Source: Pseudomonas sp. ZH-FAD (lineage in GTDB: Bacteria > Pseudomonadota > Gammaproteobacteria > Pseudomonadales > Pseudomonadaceae). From it: 64,000 nt of DNA. A program made the position numbers and the translations under genes. A model generated the notes under the pieces. It did not search any database. It was not told the origin of the DNA and worked only from the letters and a program-made list of their open reading frames with translations. Positions 55,225-64,000 of the stretch are shown here, one piece after another. The stretch lies in assembly GCF_002803095.1 (NCBI RefSeq), contig NZ_PGLR01000018.1, positions 1 through 64,000 on the forward strand, in the 5' to 3' direction. How positions within the stretch are numbered: position 1 is the first letter of the stretch; the number at the start of each line of letters is the position of its first letter.

Positions 55225-55947
55225 GCAGACATCACAGGATTCACGCAGCTCTACAGTTCCTTCCGGTCTTCGCTTTCTGATATCGAGCGAGCAATCGCGC
55301 TGACCAAAAAATTCGATCCGCTTCAGTCCAAACGTTGTTTCCGCTTAGCCCTGTCCGATCTGGGGGAAGTGTTCTTTCTTCCTCACATTCTCAAAGCTCT
55401 GCAAACACTGGCACCTCAGGTCGAACTGGAGGTCATCCAGGTCGATATCAACCGAATGGACGAATGGCTCCGGACTGGGAAAATAGATGCAGCGGTGTGC
55501 AATCGAAGCTACCTGCCGATTCAGGCGAAGTGCGAGCTTATGTTCATTGAGCGCTACGTCTGCATGATTCGCAAAGGCCATCCGCGTGTCGGCGATACGC
55601 TGACTATGGAGCAGTTCGTCAGTGAGCGACACGTGGTCGTATCGGCTGGCACAGGCCACCATTTCGTTGAGGATCGGCTGCGAGAGGCAGGAGTCGAGCG
55701 AACCGTGAGCCTGCGGGTGCCACATTTTAGCGTCTTGCCCGAGATCATTTCCTCCAGCGATCTGCTCGTGACCCTGCCGATGCGGGTGGCGAATATGTAT
55801 GCGGAGAAGAACGACCTAAGGACTCTGGCCCTCCCCTTCACTGTCCCCGAATTCGAAGTCAGTCTTCACTGGCATGAACACACTGGGGACAATTCGGCCC
55901 AGCTCTGGTTCTGCGAGTTTCTAAGAGAAACGATTTCACGACTGTAG
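55225..55947 (+). pseudogene. LysR-family regulator lacking its DNA-binding domain
   Basis: The frame carries the linker and full effector domain of a LysR regulator: DIERAIALTKKFDPLQSKRC, FRLALSDLGEVFFLPHILKA, then SDLLVTLPMRVANMYAEK and NSAQLWFCEFLRETI. It resembles the NodD/NahR-like group. The helix-turn-helix is gone; upstream codons do not look like protein. It is a remnant of an unknown catabolic regulator. Confidence 0.8.
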
Positions 55948-56405
55948 GCTGGGTTACAAAATTGGACGGTGTTCTTCCGTCCGATGCCTTCAGAACGGGC
56001 TTCAGCCACCACCATCTACTGGGCATCGATGCGTCTGCCGAGCACATCGGTAGGTCGAAGGCCTGCTTCTTGCCTGCGCGACAAAAACGATCCGCGCATG
56101 AAGGTCGCAATTCGTTGGAAGTGAATCGCCCCAGTTTCGTCGACAGAGCCAAGCTTCCGCTTTGGGACCCTTCGGCCCGTCTGGAGCGGCAGAGATCTGG
56201 ACGTTTGCTTTTTTCGCCGGAAGATGATGTTTTGCGACCAGCTGCTTTCGGCCGATTCTGTTGAAAAAGGCGGTTCTGCGGCAGTTCGCCGGCCAGGTGT
56301 GCCAGCTTTCGAAGTTGAGAGGGTTTCAAGGAGATCGTGGAGAACGGCAATCAGGCTAGGCCGGGGGCCGCATCCTCAAAGCGGAATCACCTAGAGATCG
56401 CAATC
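55948..56405. other. Non-coding stretch between lysR remnant and nitA
   Basis: This 458-bp gap holds no recognisable gene on either strand and no clear repeat. It separates the debris region from the nit1C cluster and must include the end of the nitA transcript. Confidence 0.4.
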
Positions 56406-58322
<1,917 letters not shown>

Positions 58323-58325
58323 GGC

Positions 58326-58381
58326 CTACGTAACCTCGTAATTGCCCCTACGAACTTGCGTAGTTTTACGAGATCTCGTAG
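58326..58381. promoter_or_regulatory. Three inverted-repeat activator sites (NitA UAS)
   Basis: Three related 16-bp dyads stand in a row: CTACGTAACCTCGTAA (58326-58341), CTACGAACTTGCGTAG (58348-58363) and TTACGAGATCTCGTAG (58366-58381). They share CTACG-N6-CGTAG. They lie about 90-145 bp upstream of the sigma-54 promoter, the normal place for enhancer sites, and directly after the nitA start, so they may also autoregulate nitA. Confidence 0.8.
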
Positions 58382-58471
58382 TCGCGCAACAGCGGCAGGT
58401 GCATCCGAAAAAATCGGATCAGATTTGTAAGTATTTGATTTAAAAAGAAACGACAAGACCGAAAAGAAAAC

Positions 58472-58487
58472 TGGCACGGCCTTCGCT
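58472..58487 (+). promoter_or_regulatory. Sigma-54 promoter of nitBCDEFGH
   Basis: TGGCACGGCCTTCGCT has the -24 GG (58473-58474) and the -12 GC (58485-58486) with the invariant 10-base spacing. It differs from the consensus TTGCT only by C for T in the -12 part. It lies 60 bp before nitB. Confidence 0.85.
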
Positions 58488-58547
58488 CTAGACCCTTACA
58501 AGCGCAGCGGCAGTCGCTGCGATTCAAAGCCCTAGAGGAGAAGCAAT

Positions 58548-59030
58548 ATGCCGAGCGTCGATATCGCCCACTACAAGGACGGCGACTTCCTGGTTAACTA
58601 CGAAGAAAAGGTTTTCGAGGACGTCAAAGCCGAGCCGGGCGAAAAGGCCCTGATCACCTTCCACACCATCGCCTTCGAGGGCTCTATCGGCCTGGTCAAC
58701 ATGCTTCAGGCCAAGCGCCTGCAGCGCAAAGGCTTCGAAACCAAAGTCCTGCTCTACGGACCGGGCGTGCAACTGGGCGTGCAGCGCGGCTTCCCGACCC
58801 TGGGCGCCGAGGCCTTCCCCGGTCACCTGGCGGTGAACAAGCAGATCAAGGCCTTCATCGAGGAAGGCGGCGAGGTCTATGCCTGCCGATTCGCCCTGCA
58901 AGCCCTCTACGGCCAGACCGAGAAGGCCCTGATCGAAGGCATCCGCCCGATCAACCCGCTGGACGTGATGGACCTCCGCCTGCTGATGCGCCGCGAAGGC
59001 GCGCTGATCATCGACACCTGGACCGCCTGA
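58548..59030 (+). CDS. nitB: NitB, MSMEG_0572/Sll0783-family protein
   Basis: A 160-residue protein of the family named after MSMEG_0572/Sll0783, the first gene of nit1C clusters. Motifs are [57 protein letters not shown] and [19 protein letters not shown]. The fold resembles DsrE-like proteins. The function is not established; it is required or co-conserved with cyanide assimilation in Pseudomonas. AGGAGAAG precedes the ATG. Confidence 0.88.
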   Translation: MPSVDIAHYKDGDFLVNYEEKVFEDVKAEPGEKALITFHTIAFEGSIGLVNMLQAKRLQRKGFETKVLLYGPGVQLGVQRGFPTLGAEAFPGHLAVNKQIKAFIEEGGEVYACRFALQALYGQTEKALIEGIRPINPLDVMDLRLLMRREGALIIDTWTA

Positions 59031-59038
59031 GCACGCCA

Positions 59039-59060
59039 CCCCTCCCGCGCGCGGGAGGGG
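59039..59060. promoter_or_regulatory. Perfect GC palindrome between nitB and nitC
   Basis: CCCCTCCCGCG is followed immediately by its reverse complement CGCGGGAGGGG. It starts 9 bp after the nitB stop and ends 31 bp before nitC. With no T-run it is more likely an mRNA stability or partial-termination element than a full terminator. It could set a higher NitB to NitC ratio. Confidence 0.6.
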
Positions 59061-59090
59061 CCCCTCCCTCACTCCCACAGGATCGATGAC

Positions 59091-60071
59091 ATGCCGACCA
59101 TCCGTGCCGCCGCCGTGCAACTCAGCCCGGTGCTCTACAGCCGCGAAGGCACTATCGACAAGATCTGCCGGAAGATCCTCGAACTGGGCCGCGAAGGCGT
59201 GCAGTTCGCCGTCTTCCCTGAAACCGTGGTGCCCTACTACCCCTATTTTTCCTTTGTGCAGGCACCCTTCGCCATGGGCGGCCAGCACCTGAAACTCCTG
59301 GACGAATCGGTGATCGTCCCCTCCGCCGCTACTGTCGCCCTCGGCGCCGCCTGCCGCGAAGCCGGGGTGGTGGCCTCCATCGGCATCAACGAGCGTGACG
59401 GCGGCACCATCTACAACGCCCAGTTACTGTTCGACGCCGACGGCACGCTGATCCAGCACCGTCGCAAGATTACCCCCACCTACCACGAGCGCATGGTCTG
59501 GGGTCAGGGCGACGGCTCCGGCCTGCGCGCGGTCGACAGCGCCGTGGGCCGCATTGGCTCCCTGGCCTGCTGGGAGCACTACAACCCGCTGGCGCGCTAC
59601 GCGCTGATGGCCGACGGTGAGCAGATCCACGCCGCCATGTTCCCGGGCTCCCTGGTGGGCGAGATCTTCGCCGAGCAGATCGAGGTCACCATCCGCCACC
59701 ACGCCCTGGAGTCCGGCTGCTTCGTGGTCAACGCCACCGCCTGGCTGGAGCCGGAACAGCAGCAACGGATCATGGCCGACACCGGCTGCGCCATCGGTCC
59801 GATCTCCGGCGGTAGCTTCAGCGCCATCGTCTCGCCAGAGGGCAAGCTGCTTGGCGAACCGCTACGCAGCGGCGAAGGCGCAGTGATCGCCGACCTCGAC
59901 CTGGCGCTGATCGACAAGCGCAAGCGGATGATGGATTCCGTCGGCCACTACAGCCGCCCCGAGCTGCTCAGCCTGTTGATTGACCGCACCCCCAGCGCCC
60001 ACTTGCACGAACGCAGCATGGGCCTGCCGCAGGCCTTCGAACCCGTCGAGGTCGACCATGAATGCGCCTAG
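59091..60071 (+). CDS. nitC: Nitrilase NitC
   Basis: A Nit1-type nitrilase of 326 residues that hydrolyses nitriles to acid and ammonia. The catalytic triad is E44 ([12 protein letters not shown]), K126 ([13 protein letters not shown]) and C160 ([15 protein letters not shown]). In Pseudomonas, NitC of nit1C is essential for cyanide assimilation, probably acting on cyanohydrins or aminonitriles formed from cyanide. It overlaps the start of nitD. Confidence 0.94.
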   Translation: MPTIRAAAVQLSPVLYSREGTIDKICRKILELGREGVQFAVFPETVVPYYPYFSFVQAPFAMGGQHLKLLDESVIVPSAATVALGAACREAGVVASIGINERDGGTIYNAQLLFDADGTLIQHRRKITPTYHERMVWGQGDGSGLRAVDSAVGRIGSLACWEHYNPLARYALMADGEQIHAAMFPGSLVGEIFAEQIEVTIRHHALESGCFVVNATAWLEPEQQQRIMADTGCAIGPISGGSFSAIVSPEGKLLGEPLRSGEGAVIADLDLALIDKRKRMMDSVGHYSRPELLSLLIDRTPSAHLHERSMGLPQAFEPVEVDHECA

Positions 60072-61155
60072 CCGTCAGCCCGACGACCTGCTCAGTGAGC
60101 TGCAATGCCACGGTGTGCGCTGGCAGGACCAGAGTACCGGCCTTTCCCGCAGGGGCGGCGCCGGCCCATCCGACCACAAGGCCCTGACCCTGGGCGCACA
60201 TACCGCCATGGTGCCGGTGCTCAACCAGGCCTCCCTGGACTCGCCCTACGAGGCGCGTCCGTCCAGCGATGGCGACCTGGCGCTGATCTTCCGCGAGGGC
60301 CGTCAGGTCGGCCAGGTGGAGATTCCCGGCGTACCGAAGTTCTACGCGCGGAGCACCGCCGATGGCATCCCCTACTGGAAGATCGCCACCCTGCACAGTC
60401 GCGATGTGCTGGCCACCACGCTGTTGCAGCACTGCATCCGCATGAACGACGCGGCCACTTCCTGCCAGTTCTGCGCCATTGGCCAGTCCCTGGCGGCGGG
60501 GAAGACCATCGCGCGCAAGCGCCCGGAGCAACTGGCCGAAGTGGCGACGGCAGCGGTGGAACTCGATGGCGTGAAGCACATGGTGATGACCACCGGCACG
60601 CCACAGACCCGCGACCGTGGCGCCGCCATCCTCTGCGAGGCCGCTGCCGCCGTGACCGCCGCCGTCGACCTGCCGATCCAGGCCCAGTGCGAACCGCCAG
60701 ACGAGGACAGCTGGTTCCAGCGCCTGAAGGACAGTGGCGTCGTCTCCCTCGGCATGCACCTGGAGGCAGTCACGGAGCCGGTGCGCCGGAAGATCATGCC
60801 GGGCAAGGCCGAAGTACCGATGAGCCGCTATTTCGAAGCATTCGAAGCCGCCGTCGAGGTATTCGGCCGGGGCCAGGTGAGCACCTACATCCTCGCCGGC
60901 CTGGGCGACCCGGAAGACGCCATCGCCGAGATGAGCGAGCGCCTGGCGACTATTGGCGTGTACCCCTTCGTGGTGCCCTTCGTCCCCATCGACGGCACAC
61001 CCCTGGCCCATCACCCCAAACCCGACAACGCGCTGATGCAGCGCCTCTACCCGCGCATCGGCGCCAGCCTGCGCCGCCACGGGCTGCATTCCGACGACAT
61101 CCGCGCAGGGTGCGCCAAGTGCGGCGCCTGCTCGGCCCTGAAGCACCACGAATGA
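60058..61155 (+). CDS. nitD: NitD, radical SAM protein (MSMEG_0568 family)
   Basis: A 365-residue radical SAM enzyme from ATG 60058, overlapping nitC by 14 bases. The cluster cysteines lie in [20 protein letters not shown]; the spacing between the first and second Cys is longer than the classical CX3CX2C. Additional cysteines at the C-terminus ([12 protein letters not shown]) suggest an auxiliary Fe-S cluster. SAM-binding features are [17 protein letters not shown] and [15 protein letters not shown]. The reaction is unknown. Confidence 0.9.
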   Translation: MNAPSRQPDDLLSELQCHGVRWQDQSTGLSRRGGAGPSDHKALTLGAHTAMVPVLNQASLDSPYEARPSSDGDLALIFREGRQVGQVEIPGVPKFYARSTADGIPYWKIATLHSRDVLATTLLQHCIRMNDAATSCQFCAIGQSLAAGKTIARKRPEQLAEVATAAVELDGVKHMVMTTGTPQTRDRGAAILCEAAAAVTAAVDLPIQAQCEPPDEDSWFQRLKDSGVVSLGMHLEAVTEPVRRKIMPGKAEVPMSRYFEAFEAAVEVFGRGQVSTYILAGLGDPEDAIAEMSERLATIGVYPFVVPFVPIDGTPLAHHPKPDNALMQRLYPRIGASLRRHGLHSDDIRAGCAKCGACSALKHHE

Positions 61156-61166
61156 GGAGAACCGCC

Positions 61167-61727
61167 ATGGCGTTGAGTAACCTCGAGTGGCTGGGCGAAG
61201 CAGACAGCCCCTATATCGCCGGCGACCTGCGGGTGAAGCCCGCTAGCGAGGCCTGGGAACGCCACCAGTACTACGCCCTGCGCCAGGCGGTGTTCGCCGA
61301 CGAGCAGCGCCTGCTGGCCCGGGATCGCGATGAGCACGACTTCCGCGCCATTCCCATCGTCGCTCTGGCCCACAGCTGCGGCGAGGCAGATCGGGTGGTG
61401 GGTGCGGTGCGCATCTACGAGCAGGAGCCGGGCCTCTGGTATGGCGGACGGCTCTGCGTGGAGCCGCTCTACCGGCGCCAGGGCATGCTCGGCAAGGCGC
61501 TGATCAACGAAGCGGTATCGCTGGCACTGGACATCGGCTGCATGTGTTTCCTCGCCACGGTGCAGGCGCAGAACGAAGCCTACTTCCGTCGCCTGCATTG
61601 GCAGACGCTGGAACATATCGAGCTGCTGGGCCGGCCCCATGCGCTGATGGAGGCCAACCTGGCGAGCTACCCCTTCATGCCGCGTCGGGTTTCCCTGCGC
61701 ACCCTGCGGGGGCTTCGCCATGGCTGA
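61167..61727 (+). CDS. nitE: NitE, GNAT-family acyltransferase
   Basis: A 186-residue GNAT N-acyltransferase of the MSMEG_0567-N type. The acyl-CoA binding segment is RLCVEPLYRRQGMLGKALIN, with FLATVQAQNEAYFRRLHW. ATG 61167 follows GAGGAGAA. In some organisms this domain is fused to the AIR-synthase domain encoded next (nitF); here they are separate genes overlapping by 8 bases. Substrate unknown. Confidence 0.88.
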   Translation: MALSNLEWLGEADSPYIAGDLRVKPASEAWERHQYYALRQAVFADEQRLLARDRDEHDFRAIPIVALAHSCGEADRVVGAVRIYEQEPGLWYGGRLCVEPLYRRQGMLGKALINEAVSLALDIGCMCFLATVQAQNEAYFRRLHWQTLEHIELLGRPHALMEANLASYPFMPRRVSLRTLRGLRHG

Positions 61728-62721
61728 TCTCGTCGCCCTTCTCGAGCGTCTGCGGAACACCCCGGCCATGAATGCCAAGCGTGCAGTGCAGCAGGCTGCC
61801 CGGGTCTTGAATGCCCCGCCGGGCCAGGGCGACCGCTATGCCCTGCCGGGCGACGACACCGCCGCCCTCCGCTGCGGCGACCAGTACCAACTGCTCGCCA
61901 TCGAAGGCATGTTGCCGTCCTTCGTCGCCAAGGCGCCCTGGTTCGCCGGCTGGTCGGCGGTGATGGCCAACGTTAGCGACATCGCCGCCATGGGGGGGCG
62001 TGCCACCGCCGTGGTCAATGCCTACTGGCACCACGACGACGCGGCCGCGGACGAGTTGCTGCGCGGCATACACGACGCTTGCGAACGCTACGGCCTGCTG
62101 CTGGCCGGCGGTCACACCAGCCTGGCGCCGAGCAATCCGACGGCATTGGCCGTGGCCATCACTGGTATCGCCCATCGCCTGCTCTCCACCCTGCACGTCA
62201 AGCCCGGCCAGTTGCTCGCCGCGGTGGTGGACCTGGACGGCCAATGGCACCCCGGCACCACCTACTGGAAGGCCTTCGAACACAAGAGCGCCGAGCGCCT
62301 GCGCCGGCAACTCGAATTGCTGCCGCGCCTAGCCGAGGACGGCCTGCTGCTAGCCGCCCGCGACATCAGCAACGCCGGCCTGCTGGGTTCCCTGCTGATG
62401 CTGCTGGAGGCCACCGGCTGCGGCGCCCGCCTCGACCTGGATGCCCTGCCGCGCCCAGCCGACAGCGACCTGGAGCGCTGGCTGCTGGCCTTCCCCAGCT
62501 TCGGTTTCCTGCTGACCCTGGACCAGGCCCATTGGCCCGATGCCCAGGCCCGCTTCGCCGCTGAGGGTCTCAGCGCCGCAGCCATCGGCGTCATCGATGC
62601 CACTGGCCGCCTGCAGGCCCACGCCGGCACCGCGCAGGCCGAGTTCTGGGACTTCGCCCAGGCCCCCTTCACCGGACTTTCCGCTCCCGATTCGCCCTTT
62701 CACCGCAAGGAGGTGTACTGA
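61720..62721 (+). CDS. nitF: NitF, AIR-synthase-related protein
   Basis: A 333-residue PurM/AIRS-fold ATP-using protein (Sll0787/MSMEG_0567-C type). It has [17 protein letters not shown] for ATP/Mg binding, [33 protein letters not shown] and [20 protein letters not shown]. Related proteins make acyl-phosphate-like intermediates (PurM, SelD, HypE). Its role in nit1C is unknown. It overlaps nitE and is followed by nitG after one base. Confidence 0.88.
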   Translation: MADLVALLERLRNTPAMNAKRAVQQAARVLNAPPGQGDRYALPGDDTAALRCGDQYQLLAIEGMLPSFVAKAPWFAGWSAVMANVSDIAAMGGRATAVVNAYWHHDDAAADELLRGIHDACERYGLLLAGGHTSLAPSNPTALAVAITGIAHRLLSTLHVKPGQLLAAVVDLDGQWHPGTTYWKAFEHKSAERLRRQLELLPRLAEDGLLLAARDISNAGLLGSLLMLLEATGCGARLDLDALPRPADSDLERWLLAFPSFGFLLTLDQAHWPDAQARFAAEGLSAAAIGVIDATGRLQAHAGTAQAEFWDFAQAPFTGLSAPDSPFHRKEVY

Positions 62722-62722
62722 C

Positions 62723-63031
62723 ATGCCCGCCGTCAACTTCAAGGTGCGTTGGCCTGATGGCCAGGAAACCAACGGCTATTCCCCGTCCACGCTCATCTAC
62801 CAGTACTTGCAGGCCGGCAGCAGCTGCAGCGTCGAAGAGTTCCTCACGCGGGCGGAAGCCGCCCTGTCCGCGGCCTCGGAGCGGGTCCGTGAACTCAAGG
62901 GGTTCTATTGCAGCTCGGCCATGGACACCCTCGCCATCCTGCGCCAACAGGCCCGGCGCTATGGTGGCAACGAGCCAGTGCTGGTCCTCGACATGCACAC
63001 CCAACACAGCGGCCAGGTGCTGGCCCGCTGA
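62723..63031 (+). CDS. nitG: NitG, MSMEG_0570-family protein
   Basis: A 102-residue protein of the MSMEG_0570 family: [40 protein letters not shown] and [19 protein letters not shown]. Short, soluble, with two or three cysteines. AAGGAGGTG within the end of nitF serves as its ribosome-binding site. Function unknown; conserved in nit1C clusters. Confidence 0.88.
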   Translation: MPAVNFKVRWPDGQETNGYSPSTLIYQYLQAGSSCSVEEFLTRAEAALSAASERVRELKGFYCSSAMDTLAILRQQARRYGGNEPVLVLDMHTQHSGQVLAR

Positions 63032-63065
63032 GTCCCCTTTCACGCATCCACTCAGGAGAATACCC

Positions 63066-64000
63066 ATGCCCGGCTCACTCAAATCCGTCCCGGTCCCCCA
63101 CTACAGTGTGATCATCGTCGGCGGTGGCCAGGCCGGCCTGTCCGCCAGCTACTACCTGCAACAGGAAGGCATCGACCACTTGATGCTGGAGAAACACAGC
63201 CTCACCCACAGCTGGCGCACCCAGCGCTGGGACAATTTTTGCCTGGTCACACCCAACTGGCAGTGCGCCCTCCCCGGCCACCCCTATGAAGGCAGCGACC
63301 CACATGGGTTCATGAAGCGCGAGGAGATCATCGCCTACCTCGACGCCTTCATCGCCAAGGTCAAGCCACCAGTGCGCGAGGGCGTCATCGTGCAACGCGT
63401 GACTCCGCGCCCACAGGGCGGCTACGCGGTGCAGACCTCGGCCGGCGAGTACAGCGCCGACCAGGTGATAGTCGCTTCCGGCGGCTACCATACGCCGATC
63501 ATCCCGCGCATGGCCGAACGCCTGCCCGCCCATATCCAGCAACTCCATTCCGAGCAGTACCGCAACGCGCAATCCCTGCCCGCGGGCAACGTGCTGGTGG
63601 TGGGCTCTGGCCAGTCCGGCGCGCAGATCGCAGAAGACCTGCACCTGGCCGGGCGTAAGGTCTATCTCGCCGTGGGTGACGCACCGCGCTGCGCTCGCTT
63701 CCATCGCGGCAAGGACGTGGTCGACTGGCTAGCGGAGATGGGCTACTACGACATCGGTGTCGACCAGCACCCGCTGCGCGAAGGCGTGCGCGACAACACC
63801 AACCACTATGTGACCGGCCGCGACGGCGGGCGCGATATCGACCTGCGCAAGTTCGCCACCCAGGGCATGGAGCTGTTCGGCCTGCTCACGGGCCTGGATG
63901 GCAGCATGCTGCGCTTCGCTCCGGACCTGGCCGCCAAGCTGGATGCTGCCGACGCGGTATACAACCGCATCAATACCAGTATCGACCGCTTCATCGAGGA
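63066..64000 (+). CDS. nitH: NitH, MSMEG_0569-family flavoprotein (partial)
   Basis: An FAD/NADP monooxygenase-like flavoprotein, running off the window after 311 codons. It has the FAD motif [40 protein letters not shown] and the NADP motif [20 protein letters not shown]. It resembles flavin monooxygenases. It is the last core gene of nit1C and has been proposed to take part in cyanide-derived substrate processing; its reaction is not established. Start at ATG 63066 after AGGAG. Confidence 0.92.
   Translation, partial: MPGSLKSVPVPHYSVIIVGGGQAGLSASYYLQQEGIDHLMLEKHSLTHSWRTQRWDNFCLVTPNWQCALPGHPYEGSDPHGFMKREEIIAYLDAFIAKVKPPVREGVIVQRVTPRPQGGYAVQTSAGEYSADQVIVASGGYHTPIIPRMAERLPAHIQQLHSEQYRNAQSLPAGNVLVVGSGQSGAQIAEDLHLAGRKVYLAVGDAPRCARFHRGKDVVDWLAEMGYYDIGVDQHPLREGVRDNTNHYVTGRDGGRDIDLRKFATQGMELFGLLTGLDGSMLRFAPDLAAKLDAADAVYNRINTSIDRFIE

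Noticed and set aside
59968..61149. Minus-strand 393-codon frame
   Set aside because: It is antisense to nitD, with no start signal and no family motif.
60105..61727. A 540-codon open frame rich in Arg, Pro and Gly covering nitD and nitE
   Set aside because: Its first two thirds are the +1 shadow of nitD, which carries the radical SAM motifs. Only the last 186 codons (from ATG 61167) are a real protein, NitE.

Overview
The window reads as high-GC Pseudomonas-type DNA. The evidence is the nit1C cyanide/nitrile cluster arranged as in Pseudomonas, the Tn21/Tn501-like and Tn4651/Tn5041-like transposon parts, and the FrmR/FrmA formaldehyde genes. It is an accessory region assembled from several transferred modules. 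I see no rRNA, tRNA, CRISPR array, replication or conjugation genes, so plasmid, integrative element and chromosomal island cannot be told apart.

Layout. (1) 1-1470: debris (IS21-like end repeats, an IS66 transposase fragment, a merR fragment, a broken toxin-antitoxin pair) and a small exported protein gene behind its own mer-type operator. (2) 1499-6156: broad-spectrum mercury operon merR / merTPA-sel1-merB-merD. (3) 6152-7735: a foreign block (zur 3' end, hisI, yidD, sufE, integrase 3' end), then an IS256-family transposase broken by (4) 8577-17162: a chimeric mer transposon with a Tn21-type left end, merR / merTPCA-orf-DE, and a Tn4651/Tn5041-type tnpA and right end. (5) 17163-28324: a defence block on the minus strand, with Wadjet jetABCD, a Fic protein and the two-gene Kiwa system kwaAB, closed by (6) a complete IS5-family element with CTAA target duplication. 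(7) 30098-38886: an acrylate/3-hydroxypropionate catabolic cluster (acuK, acuN, dddA, a TetR regulator, dddC, a LysR regulator, acuI). (8) 39117-43442: aldehyde dehydrogenase, old yellow enzyme, luciferase-like oxidoreductase and an ArsR regulator. (9) 43836-52192: two formaldehyde modules, one decayed (frmR, frmA tail, DUF3422 head, next to a divergent uvrB) and one intact (frmR, frmA, glyoxalase-like gene, fghA, NDH-2). (10) 52516-56405: dead IS3 and IS110 copies, a cysQ-like tail and a headless LysR gene. (11) 56406-64000: the nit1C cluster, a divergent sigma-54 activator and nitBCDEFGH, the last gene running off the window.

How the parts work together. Both mer operons import Hg(II) (MerP, MerT, MerC, MerE) and reduce it with MerA; the first also splits organomercurials with MerB. 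In the acrylate cluster AcuN and AcuK would convert acrylate through its CoA ester to 3-hydroxypropionate, DddA would oxidise that to malonate semialdehyde, DddC would form acetyl-CoA, and AcuI would remove toxic acryloyl-CoA; repeated TAGAC-type palindromes suggest one TetR regulon. FrmA with FghA turns the glutathione-formaldehyde adduct into formate under FrmR control. The strongest candidates for unusual biology are the Wadjet/Fic/Kiwa block, the formaldehyde module with a UvrB-like partner, the mer-operator-controlled small exported protein, and the multi-operator acrylate and ArsR regulons. All family assignments come from reading motifs; no database search was run.
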